Positions 23,675 through 31,457 of a stretch of 40,249 nt of DNA are shown piece by piece. A program made the position numbers and the translations under genes. Where the stretch lies: contig VGLH01000018.1 of the NCBI GenBank assembly GCA_016866785.1, positions 1 through 40,249 on the forward strand. The letters run 5' to 3'. The notes below the pieces were generated by a model. It had not been told where the DNA came from. It did not search any database and saw nothing but the letters and a program-made list of their open reading frames with translations. This DNA comes from Candidatus Poribacteria bacterium. Its GTDB lineage: Bacteria; Poribacteria; WGA-4E; GCA-2687025. Each line of letters opens with the position of its first letter. The stretch's first letter is position 1.

Positions 23675-26600
23675 GTGACGAACTTCGCCGAGCGCTATTT
23701 CGGTATCCGAGCCCAGGAACGCAGTCGGGCGTTCCTCATGCTCGGATACTACTTCGTCTGCGCGTCGACGATGGTTCTCGTCGACATGACGTCGAGCGCC
23801 CTGTTTCTGACGCGCTTCGCCGACTCGAACCTGATGGGCTTCCAAGGTGTCCGGGCCCTGCCTCTGCTGTGGATCGTCAGCGGACTGGTGGTCGTCCCAG
23901 CCGTGTCCTTGGTGCGTTCGCGCATCGGCAGCGGCTTCGGCTCTGGGCGGCAGCCGTCCGCGGTCTGGATCATCCTCGGCTCTACAGCCTTCCTCGGCGT
24001 TCTGATCCTCGCGTTCAGGCTCGCCTTCGGGATCGCCTCGGCGCGTGAGTCGTGGATCATCGCGTTCCCGCTGTTCCTGATCGCCGCCGAAGTCGTGTTC
24101 ACGCTGATCACGCTGAACATGGAGACGGCAGCGAATCAGCTCTTCAACATCCGCGAAGCCAAGCGCGTCTTCGGGTTCATCGGCGGCGGAACCGTCATCG
24201 CCGACATCGTCGCCGGATTCGCCGTGACCGGCTTGGTACGCGTGCTGCCGTCCGTCGCCGATCTGCTCTACCTGATTCTAGCGCTGATCGCTGCTTCGGG
24301 AGCGATGTTCGCCGTGATCGCGCGGCGCTACCGGCACGCCTTCACTCCCAGCGACGCATCGGGCGCCGGCGACTCGGAGGAGCCGCCGGCTCCCCTCTGG
24401 AAATCGCGATACGTCCTGCTCATCACCGCGTTCGTGCTCGCATCGCAGCTTGCCTACTATTTCGTCGACTACCAGTTCAAGACGGCGGCGGAGGCGCGCT
24501 TCATCGGCAGAGAGGAGGAGTTGGCGAGTTTCTTCGGGCTCCTCTTCGGCGCGCTGGGCTTCGTGAAGCTATTCATACAGCTCTTCGTGACGAACCGCGT
24601 GCTGGCGCGCTTCGGCATCTTCGGGGCGCTCTTGGTTCTCCCAGTCGGTCTGGCGGTCGCGGGTGGTGTTACGGCGGCGAACGTCGGGGCTTTGTTTGCG
24701 CTCCTATGCGTCGTCAAAGGCCTCGACAACACGTTCCGGTGGACGTTCATATCGTCCGCGCAACCGCTGCTCTATCAGGCTCTGCCCGACGGCATCGCGC
24801 GGCGTGCGCAGAACGCCATCACCGGAGCCATCGATCCCGTTTCCGTCGGGCTGTCGAGCGTGGTTCTGATCGCCGTCACGACCTCGTTGGTGAGCCGCGA
24901 GAGCATCCACCTGCTGAGTTTCGGGCTGGTCGGCATCGCTGCGGGATGGCTCGTCGTCGTGTGGCGGCTCAAGCGGTCGTACTTGTCGACTCTTGTGGAG
25001 TCGACCCAGCGTCGGCGCGTTCAGGTTGCGCTGGACGTAAGCGATCCGACCCTCGTCGCGGAGCTCTTCCGGTACCTTAGGAACGGCAGCCCGGTCCAGG
25101 TTCTGTCGGCGGCGCGCATCCTCGAGCGGTTCCGCCCGGAGGGTTTCTTCGACCAACTGGTTCCGCTCATGGAGCATCCGTCGTCTGAGATCCAGGCGAT
25201 GGCGCTCGACCTACTGGCTCTGCGTCCGGGGGCATCGAGCGATGAGCTCATCGAGGCAGTCGCGGCGCGTCTCCCGGGACCTGCGCACACGGCGGCTCCG
25301 GCGTGCTTCGATATCGCCGTCCAGGCGAGCGCCGTACGCACCTACTGTCTCCTGATGACCGAGGCTGCAGTCGATGATGTGACGCATCTCCTGTCGCATC
25401 CCTTGCTGCCGCTACGGGCGGCGGCGGTCGAGGGCTGCCTGCTGGCGGGAGGCATCGAGGGCATTCTCGCGGCGGGGCCCGTGCTGCGACGAATGCTGAA
25501 CCACTCGTCCGAGGACGAGCGCGTGGCGGCATGTCGGATCATCGCGAGCTCGAACCTGCGACCTCTGTACCGACCGATGGTGGCGCTGATCCGCGACTCG
25601 GATCCGGTCGTTTCGCGTGAGGCGATCCGCCGGGCTGGTCAGGTCGGGGAACTCCGTCTGATCCCGGCGATCATCGACGCGCTGGGCGATCCCGACGCCT
25701 GGGACGACGCGGTTACGACGCTGTCCTCATCGATCGGCATCCCCGCCGTCGAGATGCTGCGAAACCGCGTCAGCGACCCCGGATCGACGGTGCTGCTCCG
25801 GCGCCACGCAGCGCGAGCGTTGTCGCAGATCGACGCCGAGCCGGCGGTTTATGCGCTCGTCGAGGCGCTGGATGTCTGCCATGAGGTCGTTCACGCCGAG
25901 GTGCTGGAAGCGCTGGCTTTCGTGCGACAACGCGGAGGGCTGTCCACCAGCCCGCCGATGCGCGAGGCTCTCCGACGTGTGATCGAGGGACTCTACACGA
26001 CGATCCGACTCGCCGCGCCGTCGGACCCGCGCCCGGAACTGCGCTACTTGAGCAGCGCGTTGTCCGACCGGCTTCGGGCAGGACGGCAGCGCGTCCTGAC
26101 ATGCCTCCAGCTCGTCTACCCGGTCGACGCGGTGGGCAGCGCGGAGCAGTATCTGTCGAGTGAGTCACCGGCGCTGCGTGCGAAAGGGCTGGAGCTCCTC
26201 GACACGATCCTCGATGACGAGCACCGCTCGGATGTCGTGACCGCCTTTGACGACATCGATCCGGCGCGGCAGATCGAGCACGGAGAAAGCCGATTCGACC
26301 TGCCGGAGGCGACCATCGACGCGCTGCTCACGGACGTTCTGCGCGCCGACGACGTGACGTACTCGGCTTGGATGGTTGCCGTGTGCATCCGAACAGCCGT
26401 CCTGACGGGCGCGCCGCTTCCCAGCGCGTACCTGACCAGCATCGCGAAGTCGAATCGAGCGGATGTCGCTCGCGAGGAGGCGATCCGGGCAGCGTTCCAC
26501 CAAGGAAGCCAGGATGCCATCTCCGAGCTGAAGGAAGCAGCCATCGCCGACCACTCACTGCCGGGCATCACGCTGCGGAGTCTGCTATCTGGAGACGGAT

Positions 26601-27199
26601 CCATGCTGTCGACGCTGGACAAGGTGATGTTCCTGAAGAGCGTGTCGCTGTTCGCCAGCGTTCGTGACGAACGCCTGCTCGAAGTCGCCGTCCGATCGAG
26701 GGAGGAACGGTTCACGGCATCGCGGCCGATCCTGCGCAAGGACGAGATCGGCGACTCGATGTACGTCGTCGTGTCCGGTCGCGTTGCCGTCCACATCGGC
26801 GACCAGGAGTTGGTGCAGCTCGGAGAACGGGCGTTTTTCGGCGAAATGGCGGTGATCGATGCCGAACCACGATCGGCCGACGTGACGGCAGTTCAGGACA
26901 CGATCACTCTGCGGATCGGACAGAAGGACCTGACATCCGCAATGGCGTTGGAGCCGGATATCGCGCGGGGCGTGATGCGCGAGTTGTCGCGGCGAGTTAG
27001 GGCGCAGAACGAACTGATACAGCGGGCCCGGTTCCGCGACGCATTGACCTCAGCGTGGCTCGACGGGTCGGTAGATCAGGACGAGCAAAGCGTGCTCGAC
27101 CAGCTTCGGGAAAGCCTGAAGGTGTCGGAGGAACACGCCTGCGAGATCGCGGACGAGGTGCGCCAGAAGATGGAGCGCTACCAGATCGCTTCGAGGTAG
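23675..27199 (+). CDS. Nucleotide-transporter-like (Npt1/Npt2, MFS-type) protein fused to HEAT repeats and a cyclic-nucleotide-binding domain
   Basis: 1174 residues from GTG 23675. Residues about 20-435 carry about a dozen hydrophobic helices. They include a central ETAANQLFNIREAKRVFG segment and the following glycine-rich helix, typical of ATP/ADP-antiporter-like (TLC/Npt) proteins. Residues about 448-975 are HEAT-type helical repeats (for example RAAAVEGCLLAGGIEGILAA, DPVVSREAIRRAGQVGELRL). Residues about 985-1100 are a cNMP-binding domain whose phosphate-binding cassette FFGEMAVIDAEPRSADV keeps the Glu and Arg needed to hold cAMP or cGMP. The last 60 residues (DGSVDQDEQSVLDQL...) resemble a TerB-like helical hairpin. 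This suggests a membrane protein gated or scaffolded by a cytosolic nucleotide-sensing tail. Transport itself is inferred. It overlaps the next gene, on the other strand, by 22 bases. Confidence 0.82.
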   Translation: MTNFAERYFGIRAQERSRAFLMLGYYFVCASTMVLVDMTSSALFLTRFADSNLMGFQGVRALPLLWIVSGLVVVPAVSLVRSRIGSGFGSGRQPSAVWIILGSTAFLGVLILAFRLAFGIASARESWIIAFPLFLIAAEVVFTLITLNMETAANQLFNIREAKRVFGFIGGGTVIADIVAGFAVTGLVRVLPSVADLLYLILALIAASGAMFAVIARRYRHAFTPSDASGAGDSEEPPAPLWKSRYVLLITAFVLASQLAYYFVDYQFKTAAEARFIGREEELASFFGLLFGALGFVKLFIQLFVTNRVLARFGIFGALLVLPVGLAVAGGVTAANVGALFALLCVVKGLDNTFRWTFISSAQPLLYQALPDGIARRAQNAITGAIDPVSVGLSSVVLIAVTTSLVSRESIHLLSFGLVGIAAGWLVVVWRLKRSYLSTLVESTQRRRVQVALDVSDPTLVAELFRYLRNGSPVQVLSAARILERFRPEGFFDQLVPLMEHPSSEIQAMALDLLALRPGASSDELIEAVAARLPGPAHTAAPACFDIAVQASAVRTYCLLMTEAAVDDVTHLLSHPLLPLRAAAVEGCLLAGGIEGILAAGPVLRRMLNHSSEDERVAACRIIASSNLRPLYRPMVALIRDSDPVVSREAIRRAGQVGELRLIPAIIDALGDPDAWDDAVTTLSSSIGIPAVEMLRNRVSDPGSTVLLRRHAARALSQIDAEPAVYALVEALDVCHEVVHAEVLEALAFVRQRGGLSTSPPMREALRRVIEGLYTTIRLAAPSDPRPELRYLSSALSDRLRAGRQRVLTCLQLVYPVDAVGSAEQYLSSESPALRAKGLELLDTILDDEHRSDVVTAFDDIDPARQIEHGESRFDLPEATIDALLTDVLRADDVTYSAWMVAVCIRTAVLTGAPLPSAYLTSIAKSNRADVAREEAIRAAFHQGSQDAISELKEAAIADHSLPGITLRSLLSGDGSMLSTLDKVMFLKSVSLFASVRDERLLEVAVRSREERFTASRPILRKDEIGDSMYVVVSGRVAVHIGDQELVQLGERAFFGEMAVIDAEPRSADVTAVQDTITLRIGQKDLTSAMALEPDIARGVMRELSRRVRAQNELIQRARFRDALTSAWLDGSVDQDEQSVLDQLRESLKVSEEHACEIADEVRQKMERYQIASR

Positions 27200-27642
27200 C
27201 GCAGCCTGCCATCGACGCTGTAACAGACCGCTTCGCGCGGGTCCGCCAGCGTCTCCCGCTTGACGAGATCGCACACTTCCATGACCGCTCCGGGCCCGTA
27301 GACACGCCGCAGGCAAGTGGCGGCGTTCAGGTCGGGATCGGGGAGGTACCGCCGCGAGTCGAAGAGCACCTGGGGGTCCAGGTAGAACGAGTGCATCTCG
27401 TCGAGGGGACGCCCCGACAGCTCGACAATCGCCTCGCTTTGCTCGTCCGAGAGAGCCGCGACGAACCGGGCGTGCATTCGCCGGACGATCCCCGCGAACC
27501 ATCTCTTGTGATCGGGCAACTCCCACTCCGACGGCGGGATGACGCCACGAATCGACTCGTTGACGATGTACAAAGCGATCCCGACCGGAAGCGGTCGAAG
27601 GCTCACGGAACGCTCCAGTGGGATCAGGTCCAGGCTCATCAT
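27178..27642 (-). CDS. Protein of unknown function upstream-linked to coaX
   Basis: 154 residues from ATG 27642; TTG 27675 would give 165. I do not recognise a family. It appears cytoplasmic, with no signal peptide or membrane helix. It has mixed alpha/beta character and several conserved-looking polar patches (PPSEWELPDHKRWFAGIV, HSFYLDPQVLFDSRRYLPDP). Two or three cysteines are scattered rather than in metal pairs. It lies 52 bases after coaX on the same strand, so it is probably the last gene of the cyclophilin-coaX run, and its 3' end overlaps the transporter gene by 22 bases. The long overlap and weak ribosome site lower confidence somewhat. The reading frame is clean and the residue composition is protein-like. 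Confidence 0.6.
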   Translation of the reverse strand: MMSLDLIPLERSVSLRPLPVGIALYIVNESIRGVIPPSEWELPDHKRWFAGIVRRMHARFVAALSDEQSEAIVELSGRPLDEMHSFYLDPQVLFDSRRYLPDPDLNAATCLRRVYGPGAVMEVCDLVKRETLADPREAVCYSVDGRLRYLEAIW

Positions 27643-27694
27643 CGAGACACGCGCGCCTCCCGCACGGACGCGCAAGTGACAGGCCGTGAGTCTG

Positions 27695-28462
27695 TCACTC
27701 GGTTCCCCTGTCGGCGACGATCCGTATCCCGTTGAGGGTCAGCCGGTCGTCAACCACGTCGATGGACGTGAGGTCTGGCGCGATCCAGCGCGAGAGCCCG
27801 CCCGTGGCGATCACCGTGGGCTCGCCGGGAATCTCCGCGACCGTCTCCGTGAGGACGCGCTCGACCTGACCCAGAAAGCCGTAGTAGAAGCCGGAGCGGA
27901 TACAGTCCGCCGTATTCCTGCCGATGGCGCGGCGCGGCTTCGATAATTCGACCGCCGAGAGCTGCGCGGCGCGCTCGTAAAGAGCCGCCATCGAAATCTG
28001 GATGCCCGGCAGGATCGCCCCGCCGATGTAGGACGGACCCTCGAGGACGACGTCGAACGTCGTCGCCGTGCCGAAGTCGATGACCACAGCCGGTGTGCCA
28101 TGTAGAGCAGAGGCGGCAACCGCGTTGACGATGCGGTCTGCTCCGACCTGCGAGGGAAGCTGTACGTCGAGCCGCACTCCCGTGTCGGTTTCGTAGTTCA
28201 CCCACCGCATTTCGCAGCCGAAGTAGCGCTGCGACACGGCGGAGAACCGCGCGTTCAGGGCAGGCACGACGGACGCTCCCCACACGGAGGCGACGTCGGC
28301 GGGCTCGCGCCCGGCGCTGCGCAGCATGCCGCGCATGAGCGTGCCGTACTCGTCCGACGTTCTGCCGACATCGGAGCGCAGGCGCCACTCGCCAACCAAC
28401 TCGGCTCGCTCGAACGCGCCGACGGTGACGTCGGTATTGCCGATGTCCAACGCGAGGAGCAT
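27695..28462 (-). CDS. coaX: Type III pantothenate kinase
   Basis: 255 residues, the expected length. The ASKHA-fold motifs are in order: phosphate loop DIGNTDVTVGAF (6-17), GADRIVNAVAA with the catalytic region aspartate, DFGTATTFDVV, and GGAILPGI. It phosphorylates pantothenate, the first step of coenzyme A synthesis. The type III enzyme needs a monovalent cation and is not feedback-inhibited by CoA. No birA gene is next to it, unlike in many Firmicutes and Proteobacteria. It starts 16 bases after the second cyclophilin gene and belongs to that minus-strand run. Confidence 0.95.
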   Translation of the reverse strand: MLLALDIGNTDVTVGAFERAELVGEWRLRSDVGRTSDEYGTLMRGMLRSAGREPADVASVWGASVVPALNARFSAVSQRYFGCEMRWVNYETDTGVRLDVQLPSQVGADRIVNAVAASALHGTPAVVIDFGTATTFDVVLEGPSYIGGAILPGIQISMAALYERAAQLSAVELSKPRRAIGRNTADCIRSGFYYGFLGQVERVLTETVAEIPGEPTVIATGGLSRWIAPDLTSIDVVDDRLTLNGIRIVADRGTE

Positions 28463-28478
28463 CGAAGCTGCCTCTCGG

Positions 28479-29099
28479 CTAGGGGCTCTCGACGATATCC
28501 ACCCGTTCGATCACGTCCCCGACGGCGATGCTCGACAGCACGGACAAGCCCCTCGCGACGCGTCCGAACACGACGTAGTCGCCGTCGAGCTCCGGCAGCG
28601 GTCTCAGGCAGATGTAGAACTGGCTGCTCGCCGAGTTGCGGTCGTCGCCGCCACGCGCCATCGCGATCGATCCGATCAGGTGCCGGCGGTCGTTCGCCTC
28701 GAACGGGATCGTCCATCCGGCTCCGCCGGCTCCGGTTCCGGTCGGGTCGCCGCCTTGAATGAGCGTGCCAGGCTCGACGCGGTGGAACCGCAGGCCGTTA
28801 TAGAAGCCCTTCTGCGCTAAGCGGATGAAGTTCTCGGCGGTCTTGGGGGCGTCCTCCGCGAAGAACTCGATCTTCAGCTCGCCGCGGCTGGTGACAATCA
28901 CGCCCTTGGCGCGATGGATGTCGATCTGCGGCTCAACCGGCTTGGCTGCGGGCTGTGGCGCTGCCCGAGAAGCCGAGGGTACGGCAGGCGTCGGCGGCGA
29001 TGGAGGCGCGGATGCCGGCGACGTCTGTTGGGCGTCAGACCGGCATCCGTACGTCATGGCGACTGCGAGGGCGAGGACTGCGAGCCGAACGCGGATCAT
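28479..29099 (-). CDS. Cyclophilin-type peptidyl-prolyl isomerase, lipoprotein (second of pair)
   Basis: 206 residues. A signal peptide ends at a lipobox-like TYGC with Cys19, followed by a proline/alanine-rich linker to about residue 55 and then a compact bacterial cyclophilin domain. The active-site core is visible as LRFHRVEPGTLIQGGDPTGT, with the catalytic Arg after FH, and later SSQFYICL and VVFGRV. It should speed cis-trans proline isomerisation in exported proteins, anchored at the membrane face. Its ATG overlaps the TGA of the preceding cyclophilin gene (ATGA), so the two are coupled. Confidence 0.93.
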   Translation of the reverse strand: MIRVRLAVLALAVAMTYGCRSDAQQTSPASAPPSPPTPAVPSASRAAPQPAAKPVEPQIDIHRAKGVIVTSRGELKIEFFAEDAPKTAENFIRLAQKGFYNGLRFHRVEPGTLIQGGDPTGTGAGGAGWTIPFEANDRRHLIGSIAMARGGDDRNSASSQFYICLRPLPELDGDYVVFGRVARGLSVLSSIAVGDVIERVDIVESP

Positions 29100-29881
29100 T
29101 GAGCGTGGGACGAGCGCGGTTCCAGCGTCGCGCGGCGGATCTCGTCGCCGACACGCAGTTTCTCGACGCTATCCATGCCGCCGATTACCTGCCCGAAGAC
29201 CGAATACGCGCCGTCCAGGGCGGGCAGATCGTCGAGGCAAATGTAGAACTGACTGCCGCTGGATTCGCGCTTTGGGTTCACGTTGTCGCCCAGACGGGCT
29301 GCGGCAACAGCGCCCTTCACGTGCTTGCGCTTGATCTCGGCTGGAACCGTGTAGCCAGGTCCGCCCGTGCCGGCACGCTGACGGTCGCGACCCAGCGGGT
29401 CGCCGCCTTGGATCACGAACCCGGGCTCGTAGCGGTGGAACACCGACGCGCGGGCTTCGTAGAACCGCTGCTGCACGAGCTTCTTGAAGTTCGCGACGTG
29501 CTGCGGGGCGTCGGACGGGTACAACTCGATGACGATCCGCCCTTTCGTCGTGTCGATGACGACGATTTCGCTGTCCGGCTCATCGGCTGGAGGCGCGGGC
29601 CGCGACGACGAGGGAGCGAGGAGCGAGGGTTCCGCGGGAGCCGCTGGCGCAGCGGGCTTGGGAGGCGTCTTCTGTTCCGTGGCAGCCACAGCGGGCTCCT
29701 TTGGCTTCTGCGCTTCTTCGGTGACTTCCGGCTTGTCCATCGTCTCCTCTGCCATCGTTGCTTCCTCGGCAGGAGGCGCGCTCTGGACTGCCGGAGCTTC
29801 CTTCGCGGCGCAGCCGATCCACGCGAGCAGGCACACGACGGCCGCAGCGCCGGTCGCTACACGGGAAATCGTGAATGCCAT
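29096..29881 (-). CDS. Cyclophilin-type peptidyl-prolyl isomerase, lipoprotein (first of pair)
   Basis: 261 residues from ATG 29881, with GGAG eight bases upstream; the longer frame has no ribosome site. A signal peptide ends at IGC (Cys24), so it is a likely lipoprotein. A long Ala/Pro/Glu/Lys linker (about 25-105) follows, then the cyclophilin domain with SVFHRYEPGFVIQGGDPLG and SGSQFYICL. Compared with the downstream copy it has an insertion after the GGDP motif (GRDRQRAGTGGPG). The pair probably arose by duplication, and both act outside the cytoplasm. The strong promoter at 29945-29973 drives this gene, its partner, coaX and perhaps the unknown gene. Confidence 0.93.
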   Translation of the reverse strand: MAFTISRVATGAAAVVCLLAWIGCAAKEAPAVQSAPPAEEATMAEETMDKPEVTEEAQKPKEPAVAATEQKTPPKPAAPAAPAEPSLLAPSSSRPAPPADEPDSEIVVIDTTKGRIVIELYPSDAPQHVANFKKLVQQRFYEARASVFHRYEPGFVIQGGDPLGRDRQRAGTGGPGYTVPAEIKRKHVKGAVAAARLGDNVNPKRESSGSQFYICLDDLPALDGAYSVFGQVIGGMDSVEKLRVGDEIRRATLEPRSSHAQ

Positions 29882-29944
29882 GGGCGTACTCCAATAGAGC
29901 AGTGCCGCACATGCGGCGGTGCAATCGGGCAAAGACCGTTGGGC

Positions 29945-29973
29945 ATTATAGACCGGCGTGGAACGTCCCTCAA
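29945..29973 (-). promoter_or_regulatory. Strong sigma-70-type promoter of the cyclophilin-coaX run
   Basis: On the minus strand, TTGAGG (29973-29968) and a perfect TATAAT (29950-29945) are 17 bases apart. Transcription would begin near 29938, about 57 bases before the first cyclophilin ATG. Confidence 0.55.
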
Positions 29974-30042
29974 GGTCGGGCTCGCCCGTTACGGCTGTTT
30001 CGCGAACGGGTCTCGCCGCCTGCTGCGCGGTCCAACACGGCT

Positions 30043-30101
30043 CGTCGTTCCCGCGTAAGCAGGATTCCGGATTCTACGCTTCCGCTTCCGCGGGAGCGAC
30101 G
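30043..30101. repeat. Small inverted-repeat element between operons
   Basis: CGTCGTTCCCGCG (30043-30055) and CGCGGGAGCGACG (30089-30101) are inverted copies with one mismatch, enclosing a 33-base loop. The gap 29882-30133 holds no open frame. The arms recall dispersed elements with arms of the type CGTTCCCGCG/CGCGGGAACG found in many GC-rich genomes. It might instead act as a terminator for the DUF1501 gene, but it stands 5' of the cyclophilin promoter and lacks a T-run. Confidence 0.5.
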
Positions 30102-30133
30102 GCGATAGAGGGTCAGCGCCTCGACGGGATAGC

Positions 30134-31447
30134 CTATCCTGCCGCTGGGAGGAACTCCGGGATGAGCGTTCCGCCGTCCACGATCTTGATGGGCCTGCCG
30201 ACGCGCGAGTAGTTGACGTGAGCCGGATCGATCCCGAAGAGCGCGCACAACGAATAGAAGAAGTCCGTCGTGCTGACGGGCGAAGAGACGACGTTCTCGC
30301 CGGCTTCGTCCGTCGCGCCGATCACCCGGCCTCCTCTCAAGCCGCCTCCCGCCATGGCGACGGTCCACCCGTTGGGCCAGTGGTCGCGCCCGTCATTGGC
30401 GTTGATCTTCGGCGTCCTGCCGAACTCGCCCATCCAGAGAACGAGCGTGTCCTTGAGCAGGTCGCGATCTGCGAGGTCGCGAATCAGCGTTCCCATCCCG
30501 GGATCGACGTTGCCAAGGAGCCGCTTTACGGCTTCGAAGTTGTTCTGGTGCGTATCCCACCCGTCCAAGGAGACCTCGACGAAGCGCACACCGGACTCCA
30601 CGAGTCGGCGCGCCATGAGACATCCCTGACCGAACGCGTTCATGCCGTATGCCTCGCGGATTGCCATCGGCTCCTGGTCGAGCTCGAAGGCGTTCGTCAG
30701 AGGCGAGTGCATCATCTTGTCGGCTTTGACGTAGACGGCGTCGCGGTCGCTCGAAGTGCTCGATACGCGTCTGGCGAACTCGCCGTTCAGGAACGAGACG
30801 AGCTCCATGCGCGCGCGGAAGCGTTCCCGGTACGTCTCCGGCGCGTAGGACAGGTTCTCGACCCCCTTCAGCGGATCCGGCACGTAGAACGGATCGTGCT
30901 GAGCGCCCAGATAGGCGGCATCGAATGCCGGAGAGTTGATCGTGACGGCGTTCGGCAGGTCGAAATCGCTGTCGCCGATCTCCGCCGCGAGGATCGACCC
31001 GATGGTCGGGTGCTGCACCGAGTTCGTCGGCGCGTAGCCGGTGTGCATCAGGTATCGGGCTCTTGAGTGGTTCCCTTCCTTGGTGACCATCGAGCGGATG
31101 AGCGTCAGATGGTGCGCCTGCTCAGCGACTAGCGGGAGATGCTCGGACAGTTGGATGTCCGGCGCGCTGGTCTTGAGCGCCCGGAACGGACCGCCGTTCG
31201 ACGTGCCAGTCTTCGGGTCGAACGTGTCGGTCTGGGTGGGTCCCCCGTTCATGAATAGGAGGATGCAGTGCTTCGCCTTGGCAGGGCTCTGGGGCGTGCT
31301 CAACGCCGAGAGAGTTCTCGTCGGACCGAGGAGCGCAGCCGAAAACATGCCGTAGAGCCCGCTCTTGATCAGGCTCCGACGTGTCAGGTGCGTGTCGAGC
31401 AGGTGATTCGCCGCGACTGGATCGGATGGACGTCTCGTGCGTGCCAC
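30134..31447 (-). CDS. DUF1501 family exported protein
   Basis: 437 residues from GTG 31447, with GAGGGG seven bases upstream. The N-terminus TRRSLIKSGLYGMFSAALLG is a twin-arginine-like signal. The DUF1501 pattern is clear: LLFMNGGPTQTDTFDPK near the start, SLDGWDTHQNNF, LWMGEFGRTPKINAN, GRDHWP and the AGGGLRGGRVIGATD segment near the end. The fold is related to alkaline phosphatase/sulfatase, but the substrate is unknown. In Planctomycetes and Poribacteria these genes are routinely paired with a DUF1549/DUF1553 gene, as here (10-base gap). The pair is thought to act on exported or surface polymers, which remains unproven. Confidence 0.93.
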   Translation of the reverse strand: MARTRRPSDPVAANHLLDTHLTRRSLIKSGLYGMFSAALLGPTRTLSALSTPQSPAKAKHCILLFMNGGPTQTDTFDPKTGTSNGGPFRALKTSAPDIQLSEHLPLVAEQAHHLTLIRSMVTKEGNHSRARYLMHTGYAPTNSVQHPTIGSILAAEIGDSDFDLPNAVTINSPAFDAAYLGAQHDPFYVPDPLKGVENLSYAPETYRERFRARMELVSFLNGEFARRVSSTSSDRDAVYVKADKMMHSPLTNAFELDQEPMAIREAYGMNAFGQGCLMARRLVESGVRFVEVSLDGWDTHQNNFEAVKRLLGNVDPGMGTLIRDLADRDLLKDTLVLWMGEFGRTPKINANDGRDHWPNGWTVAMAGGGLRGGRVIGATDEAGENVVSSPVSTTDFFYSLCALFGIDPAHVNYSRVGRPIKIVDGGTLIPEFLPAAG

Positions 31448-31457
31448 GGCAAGCCCC

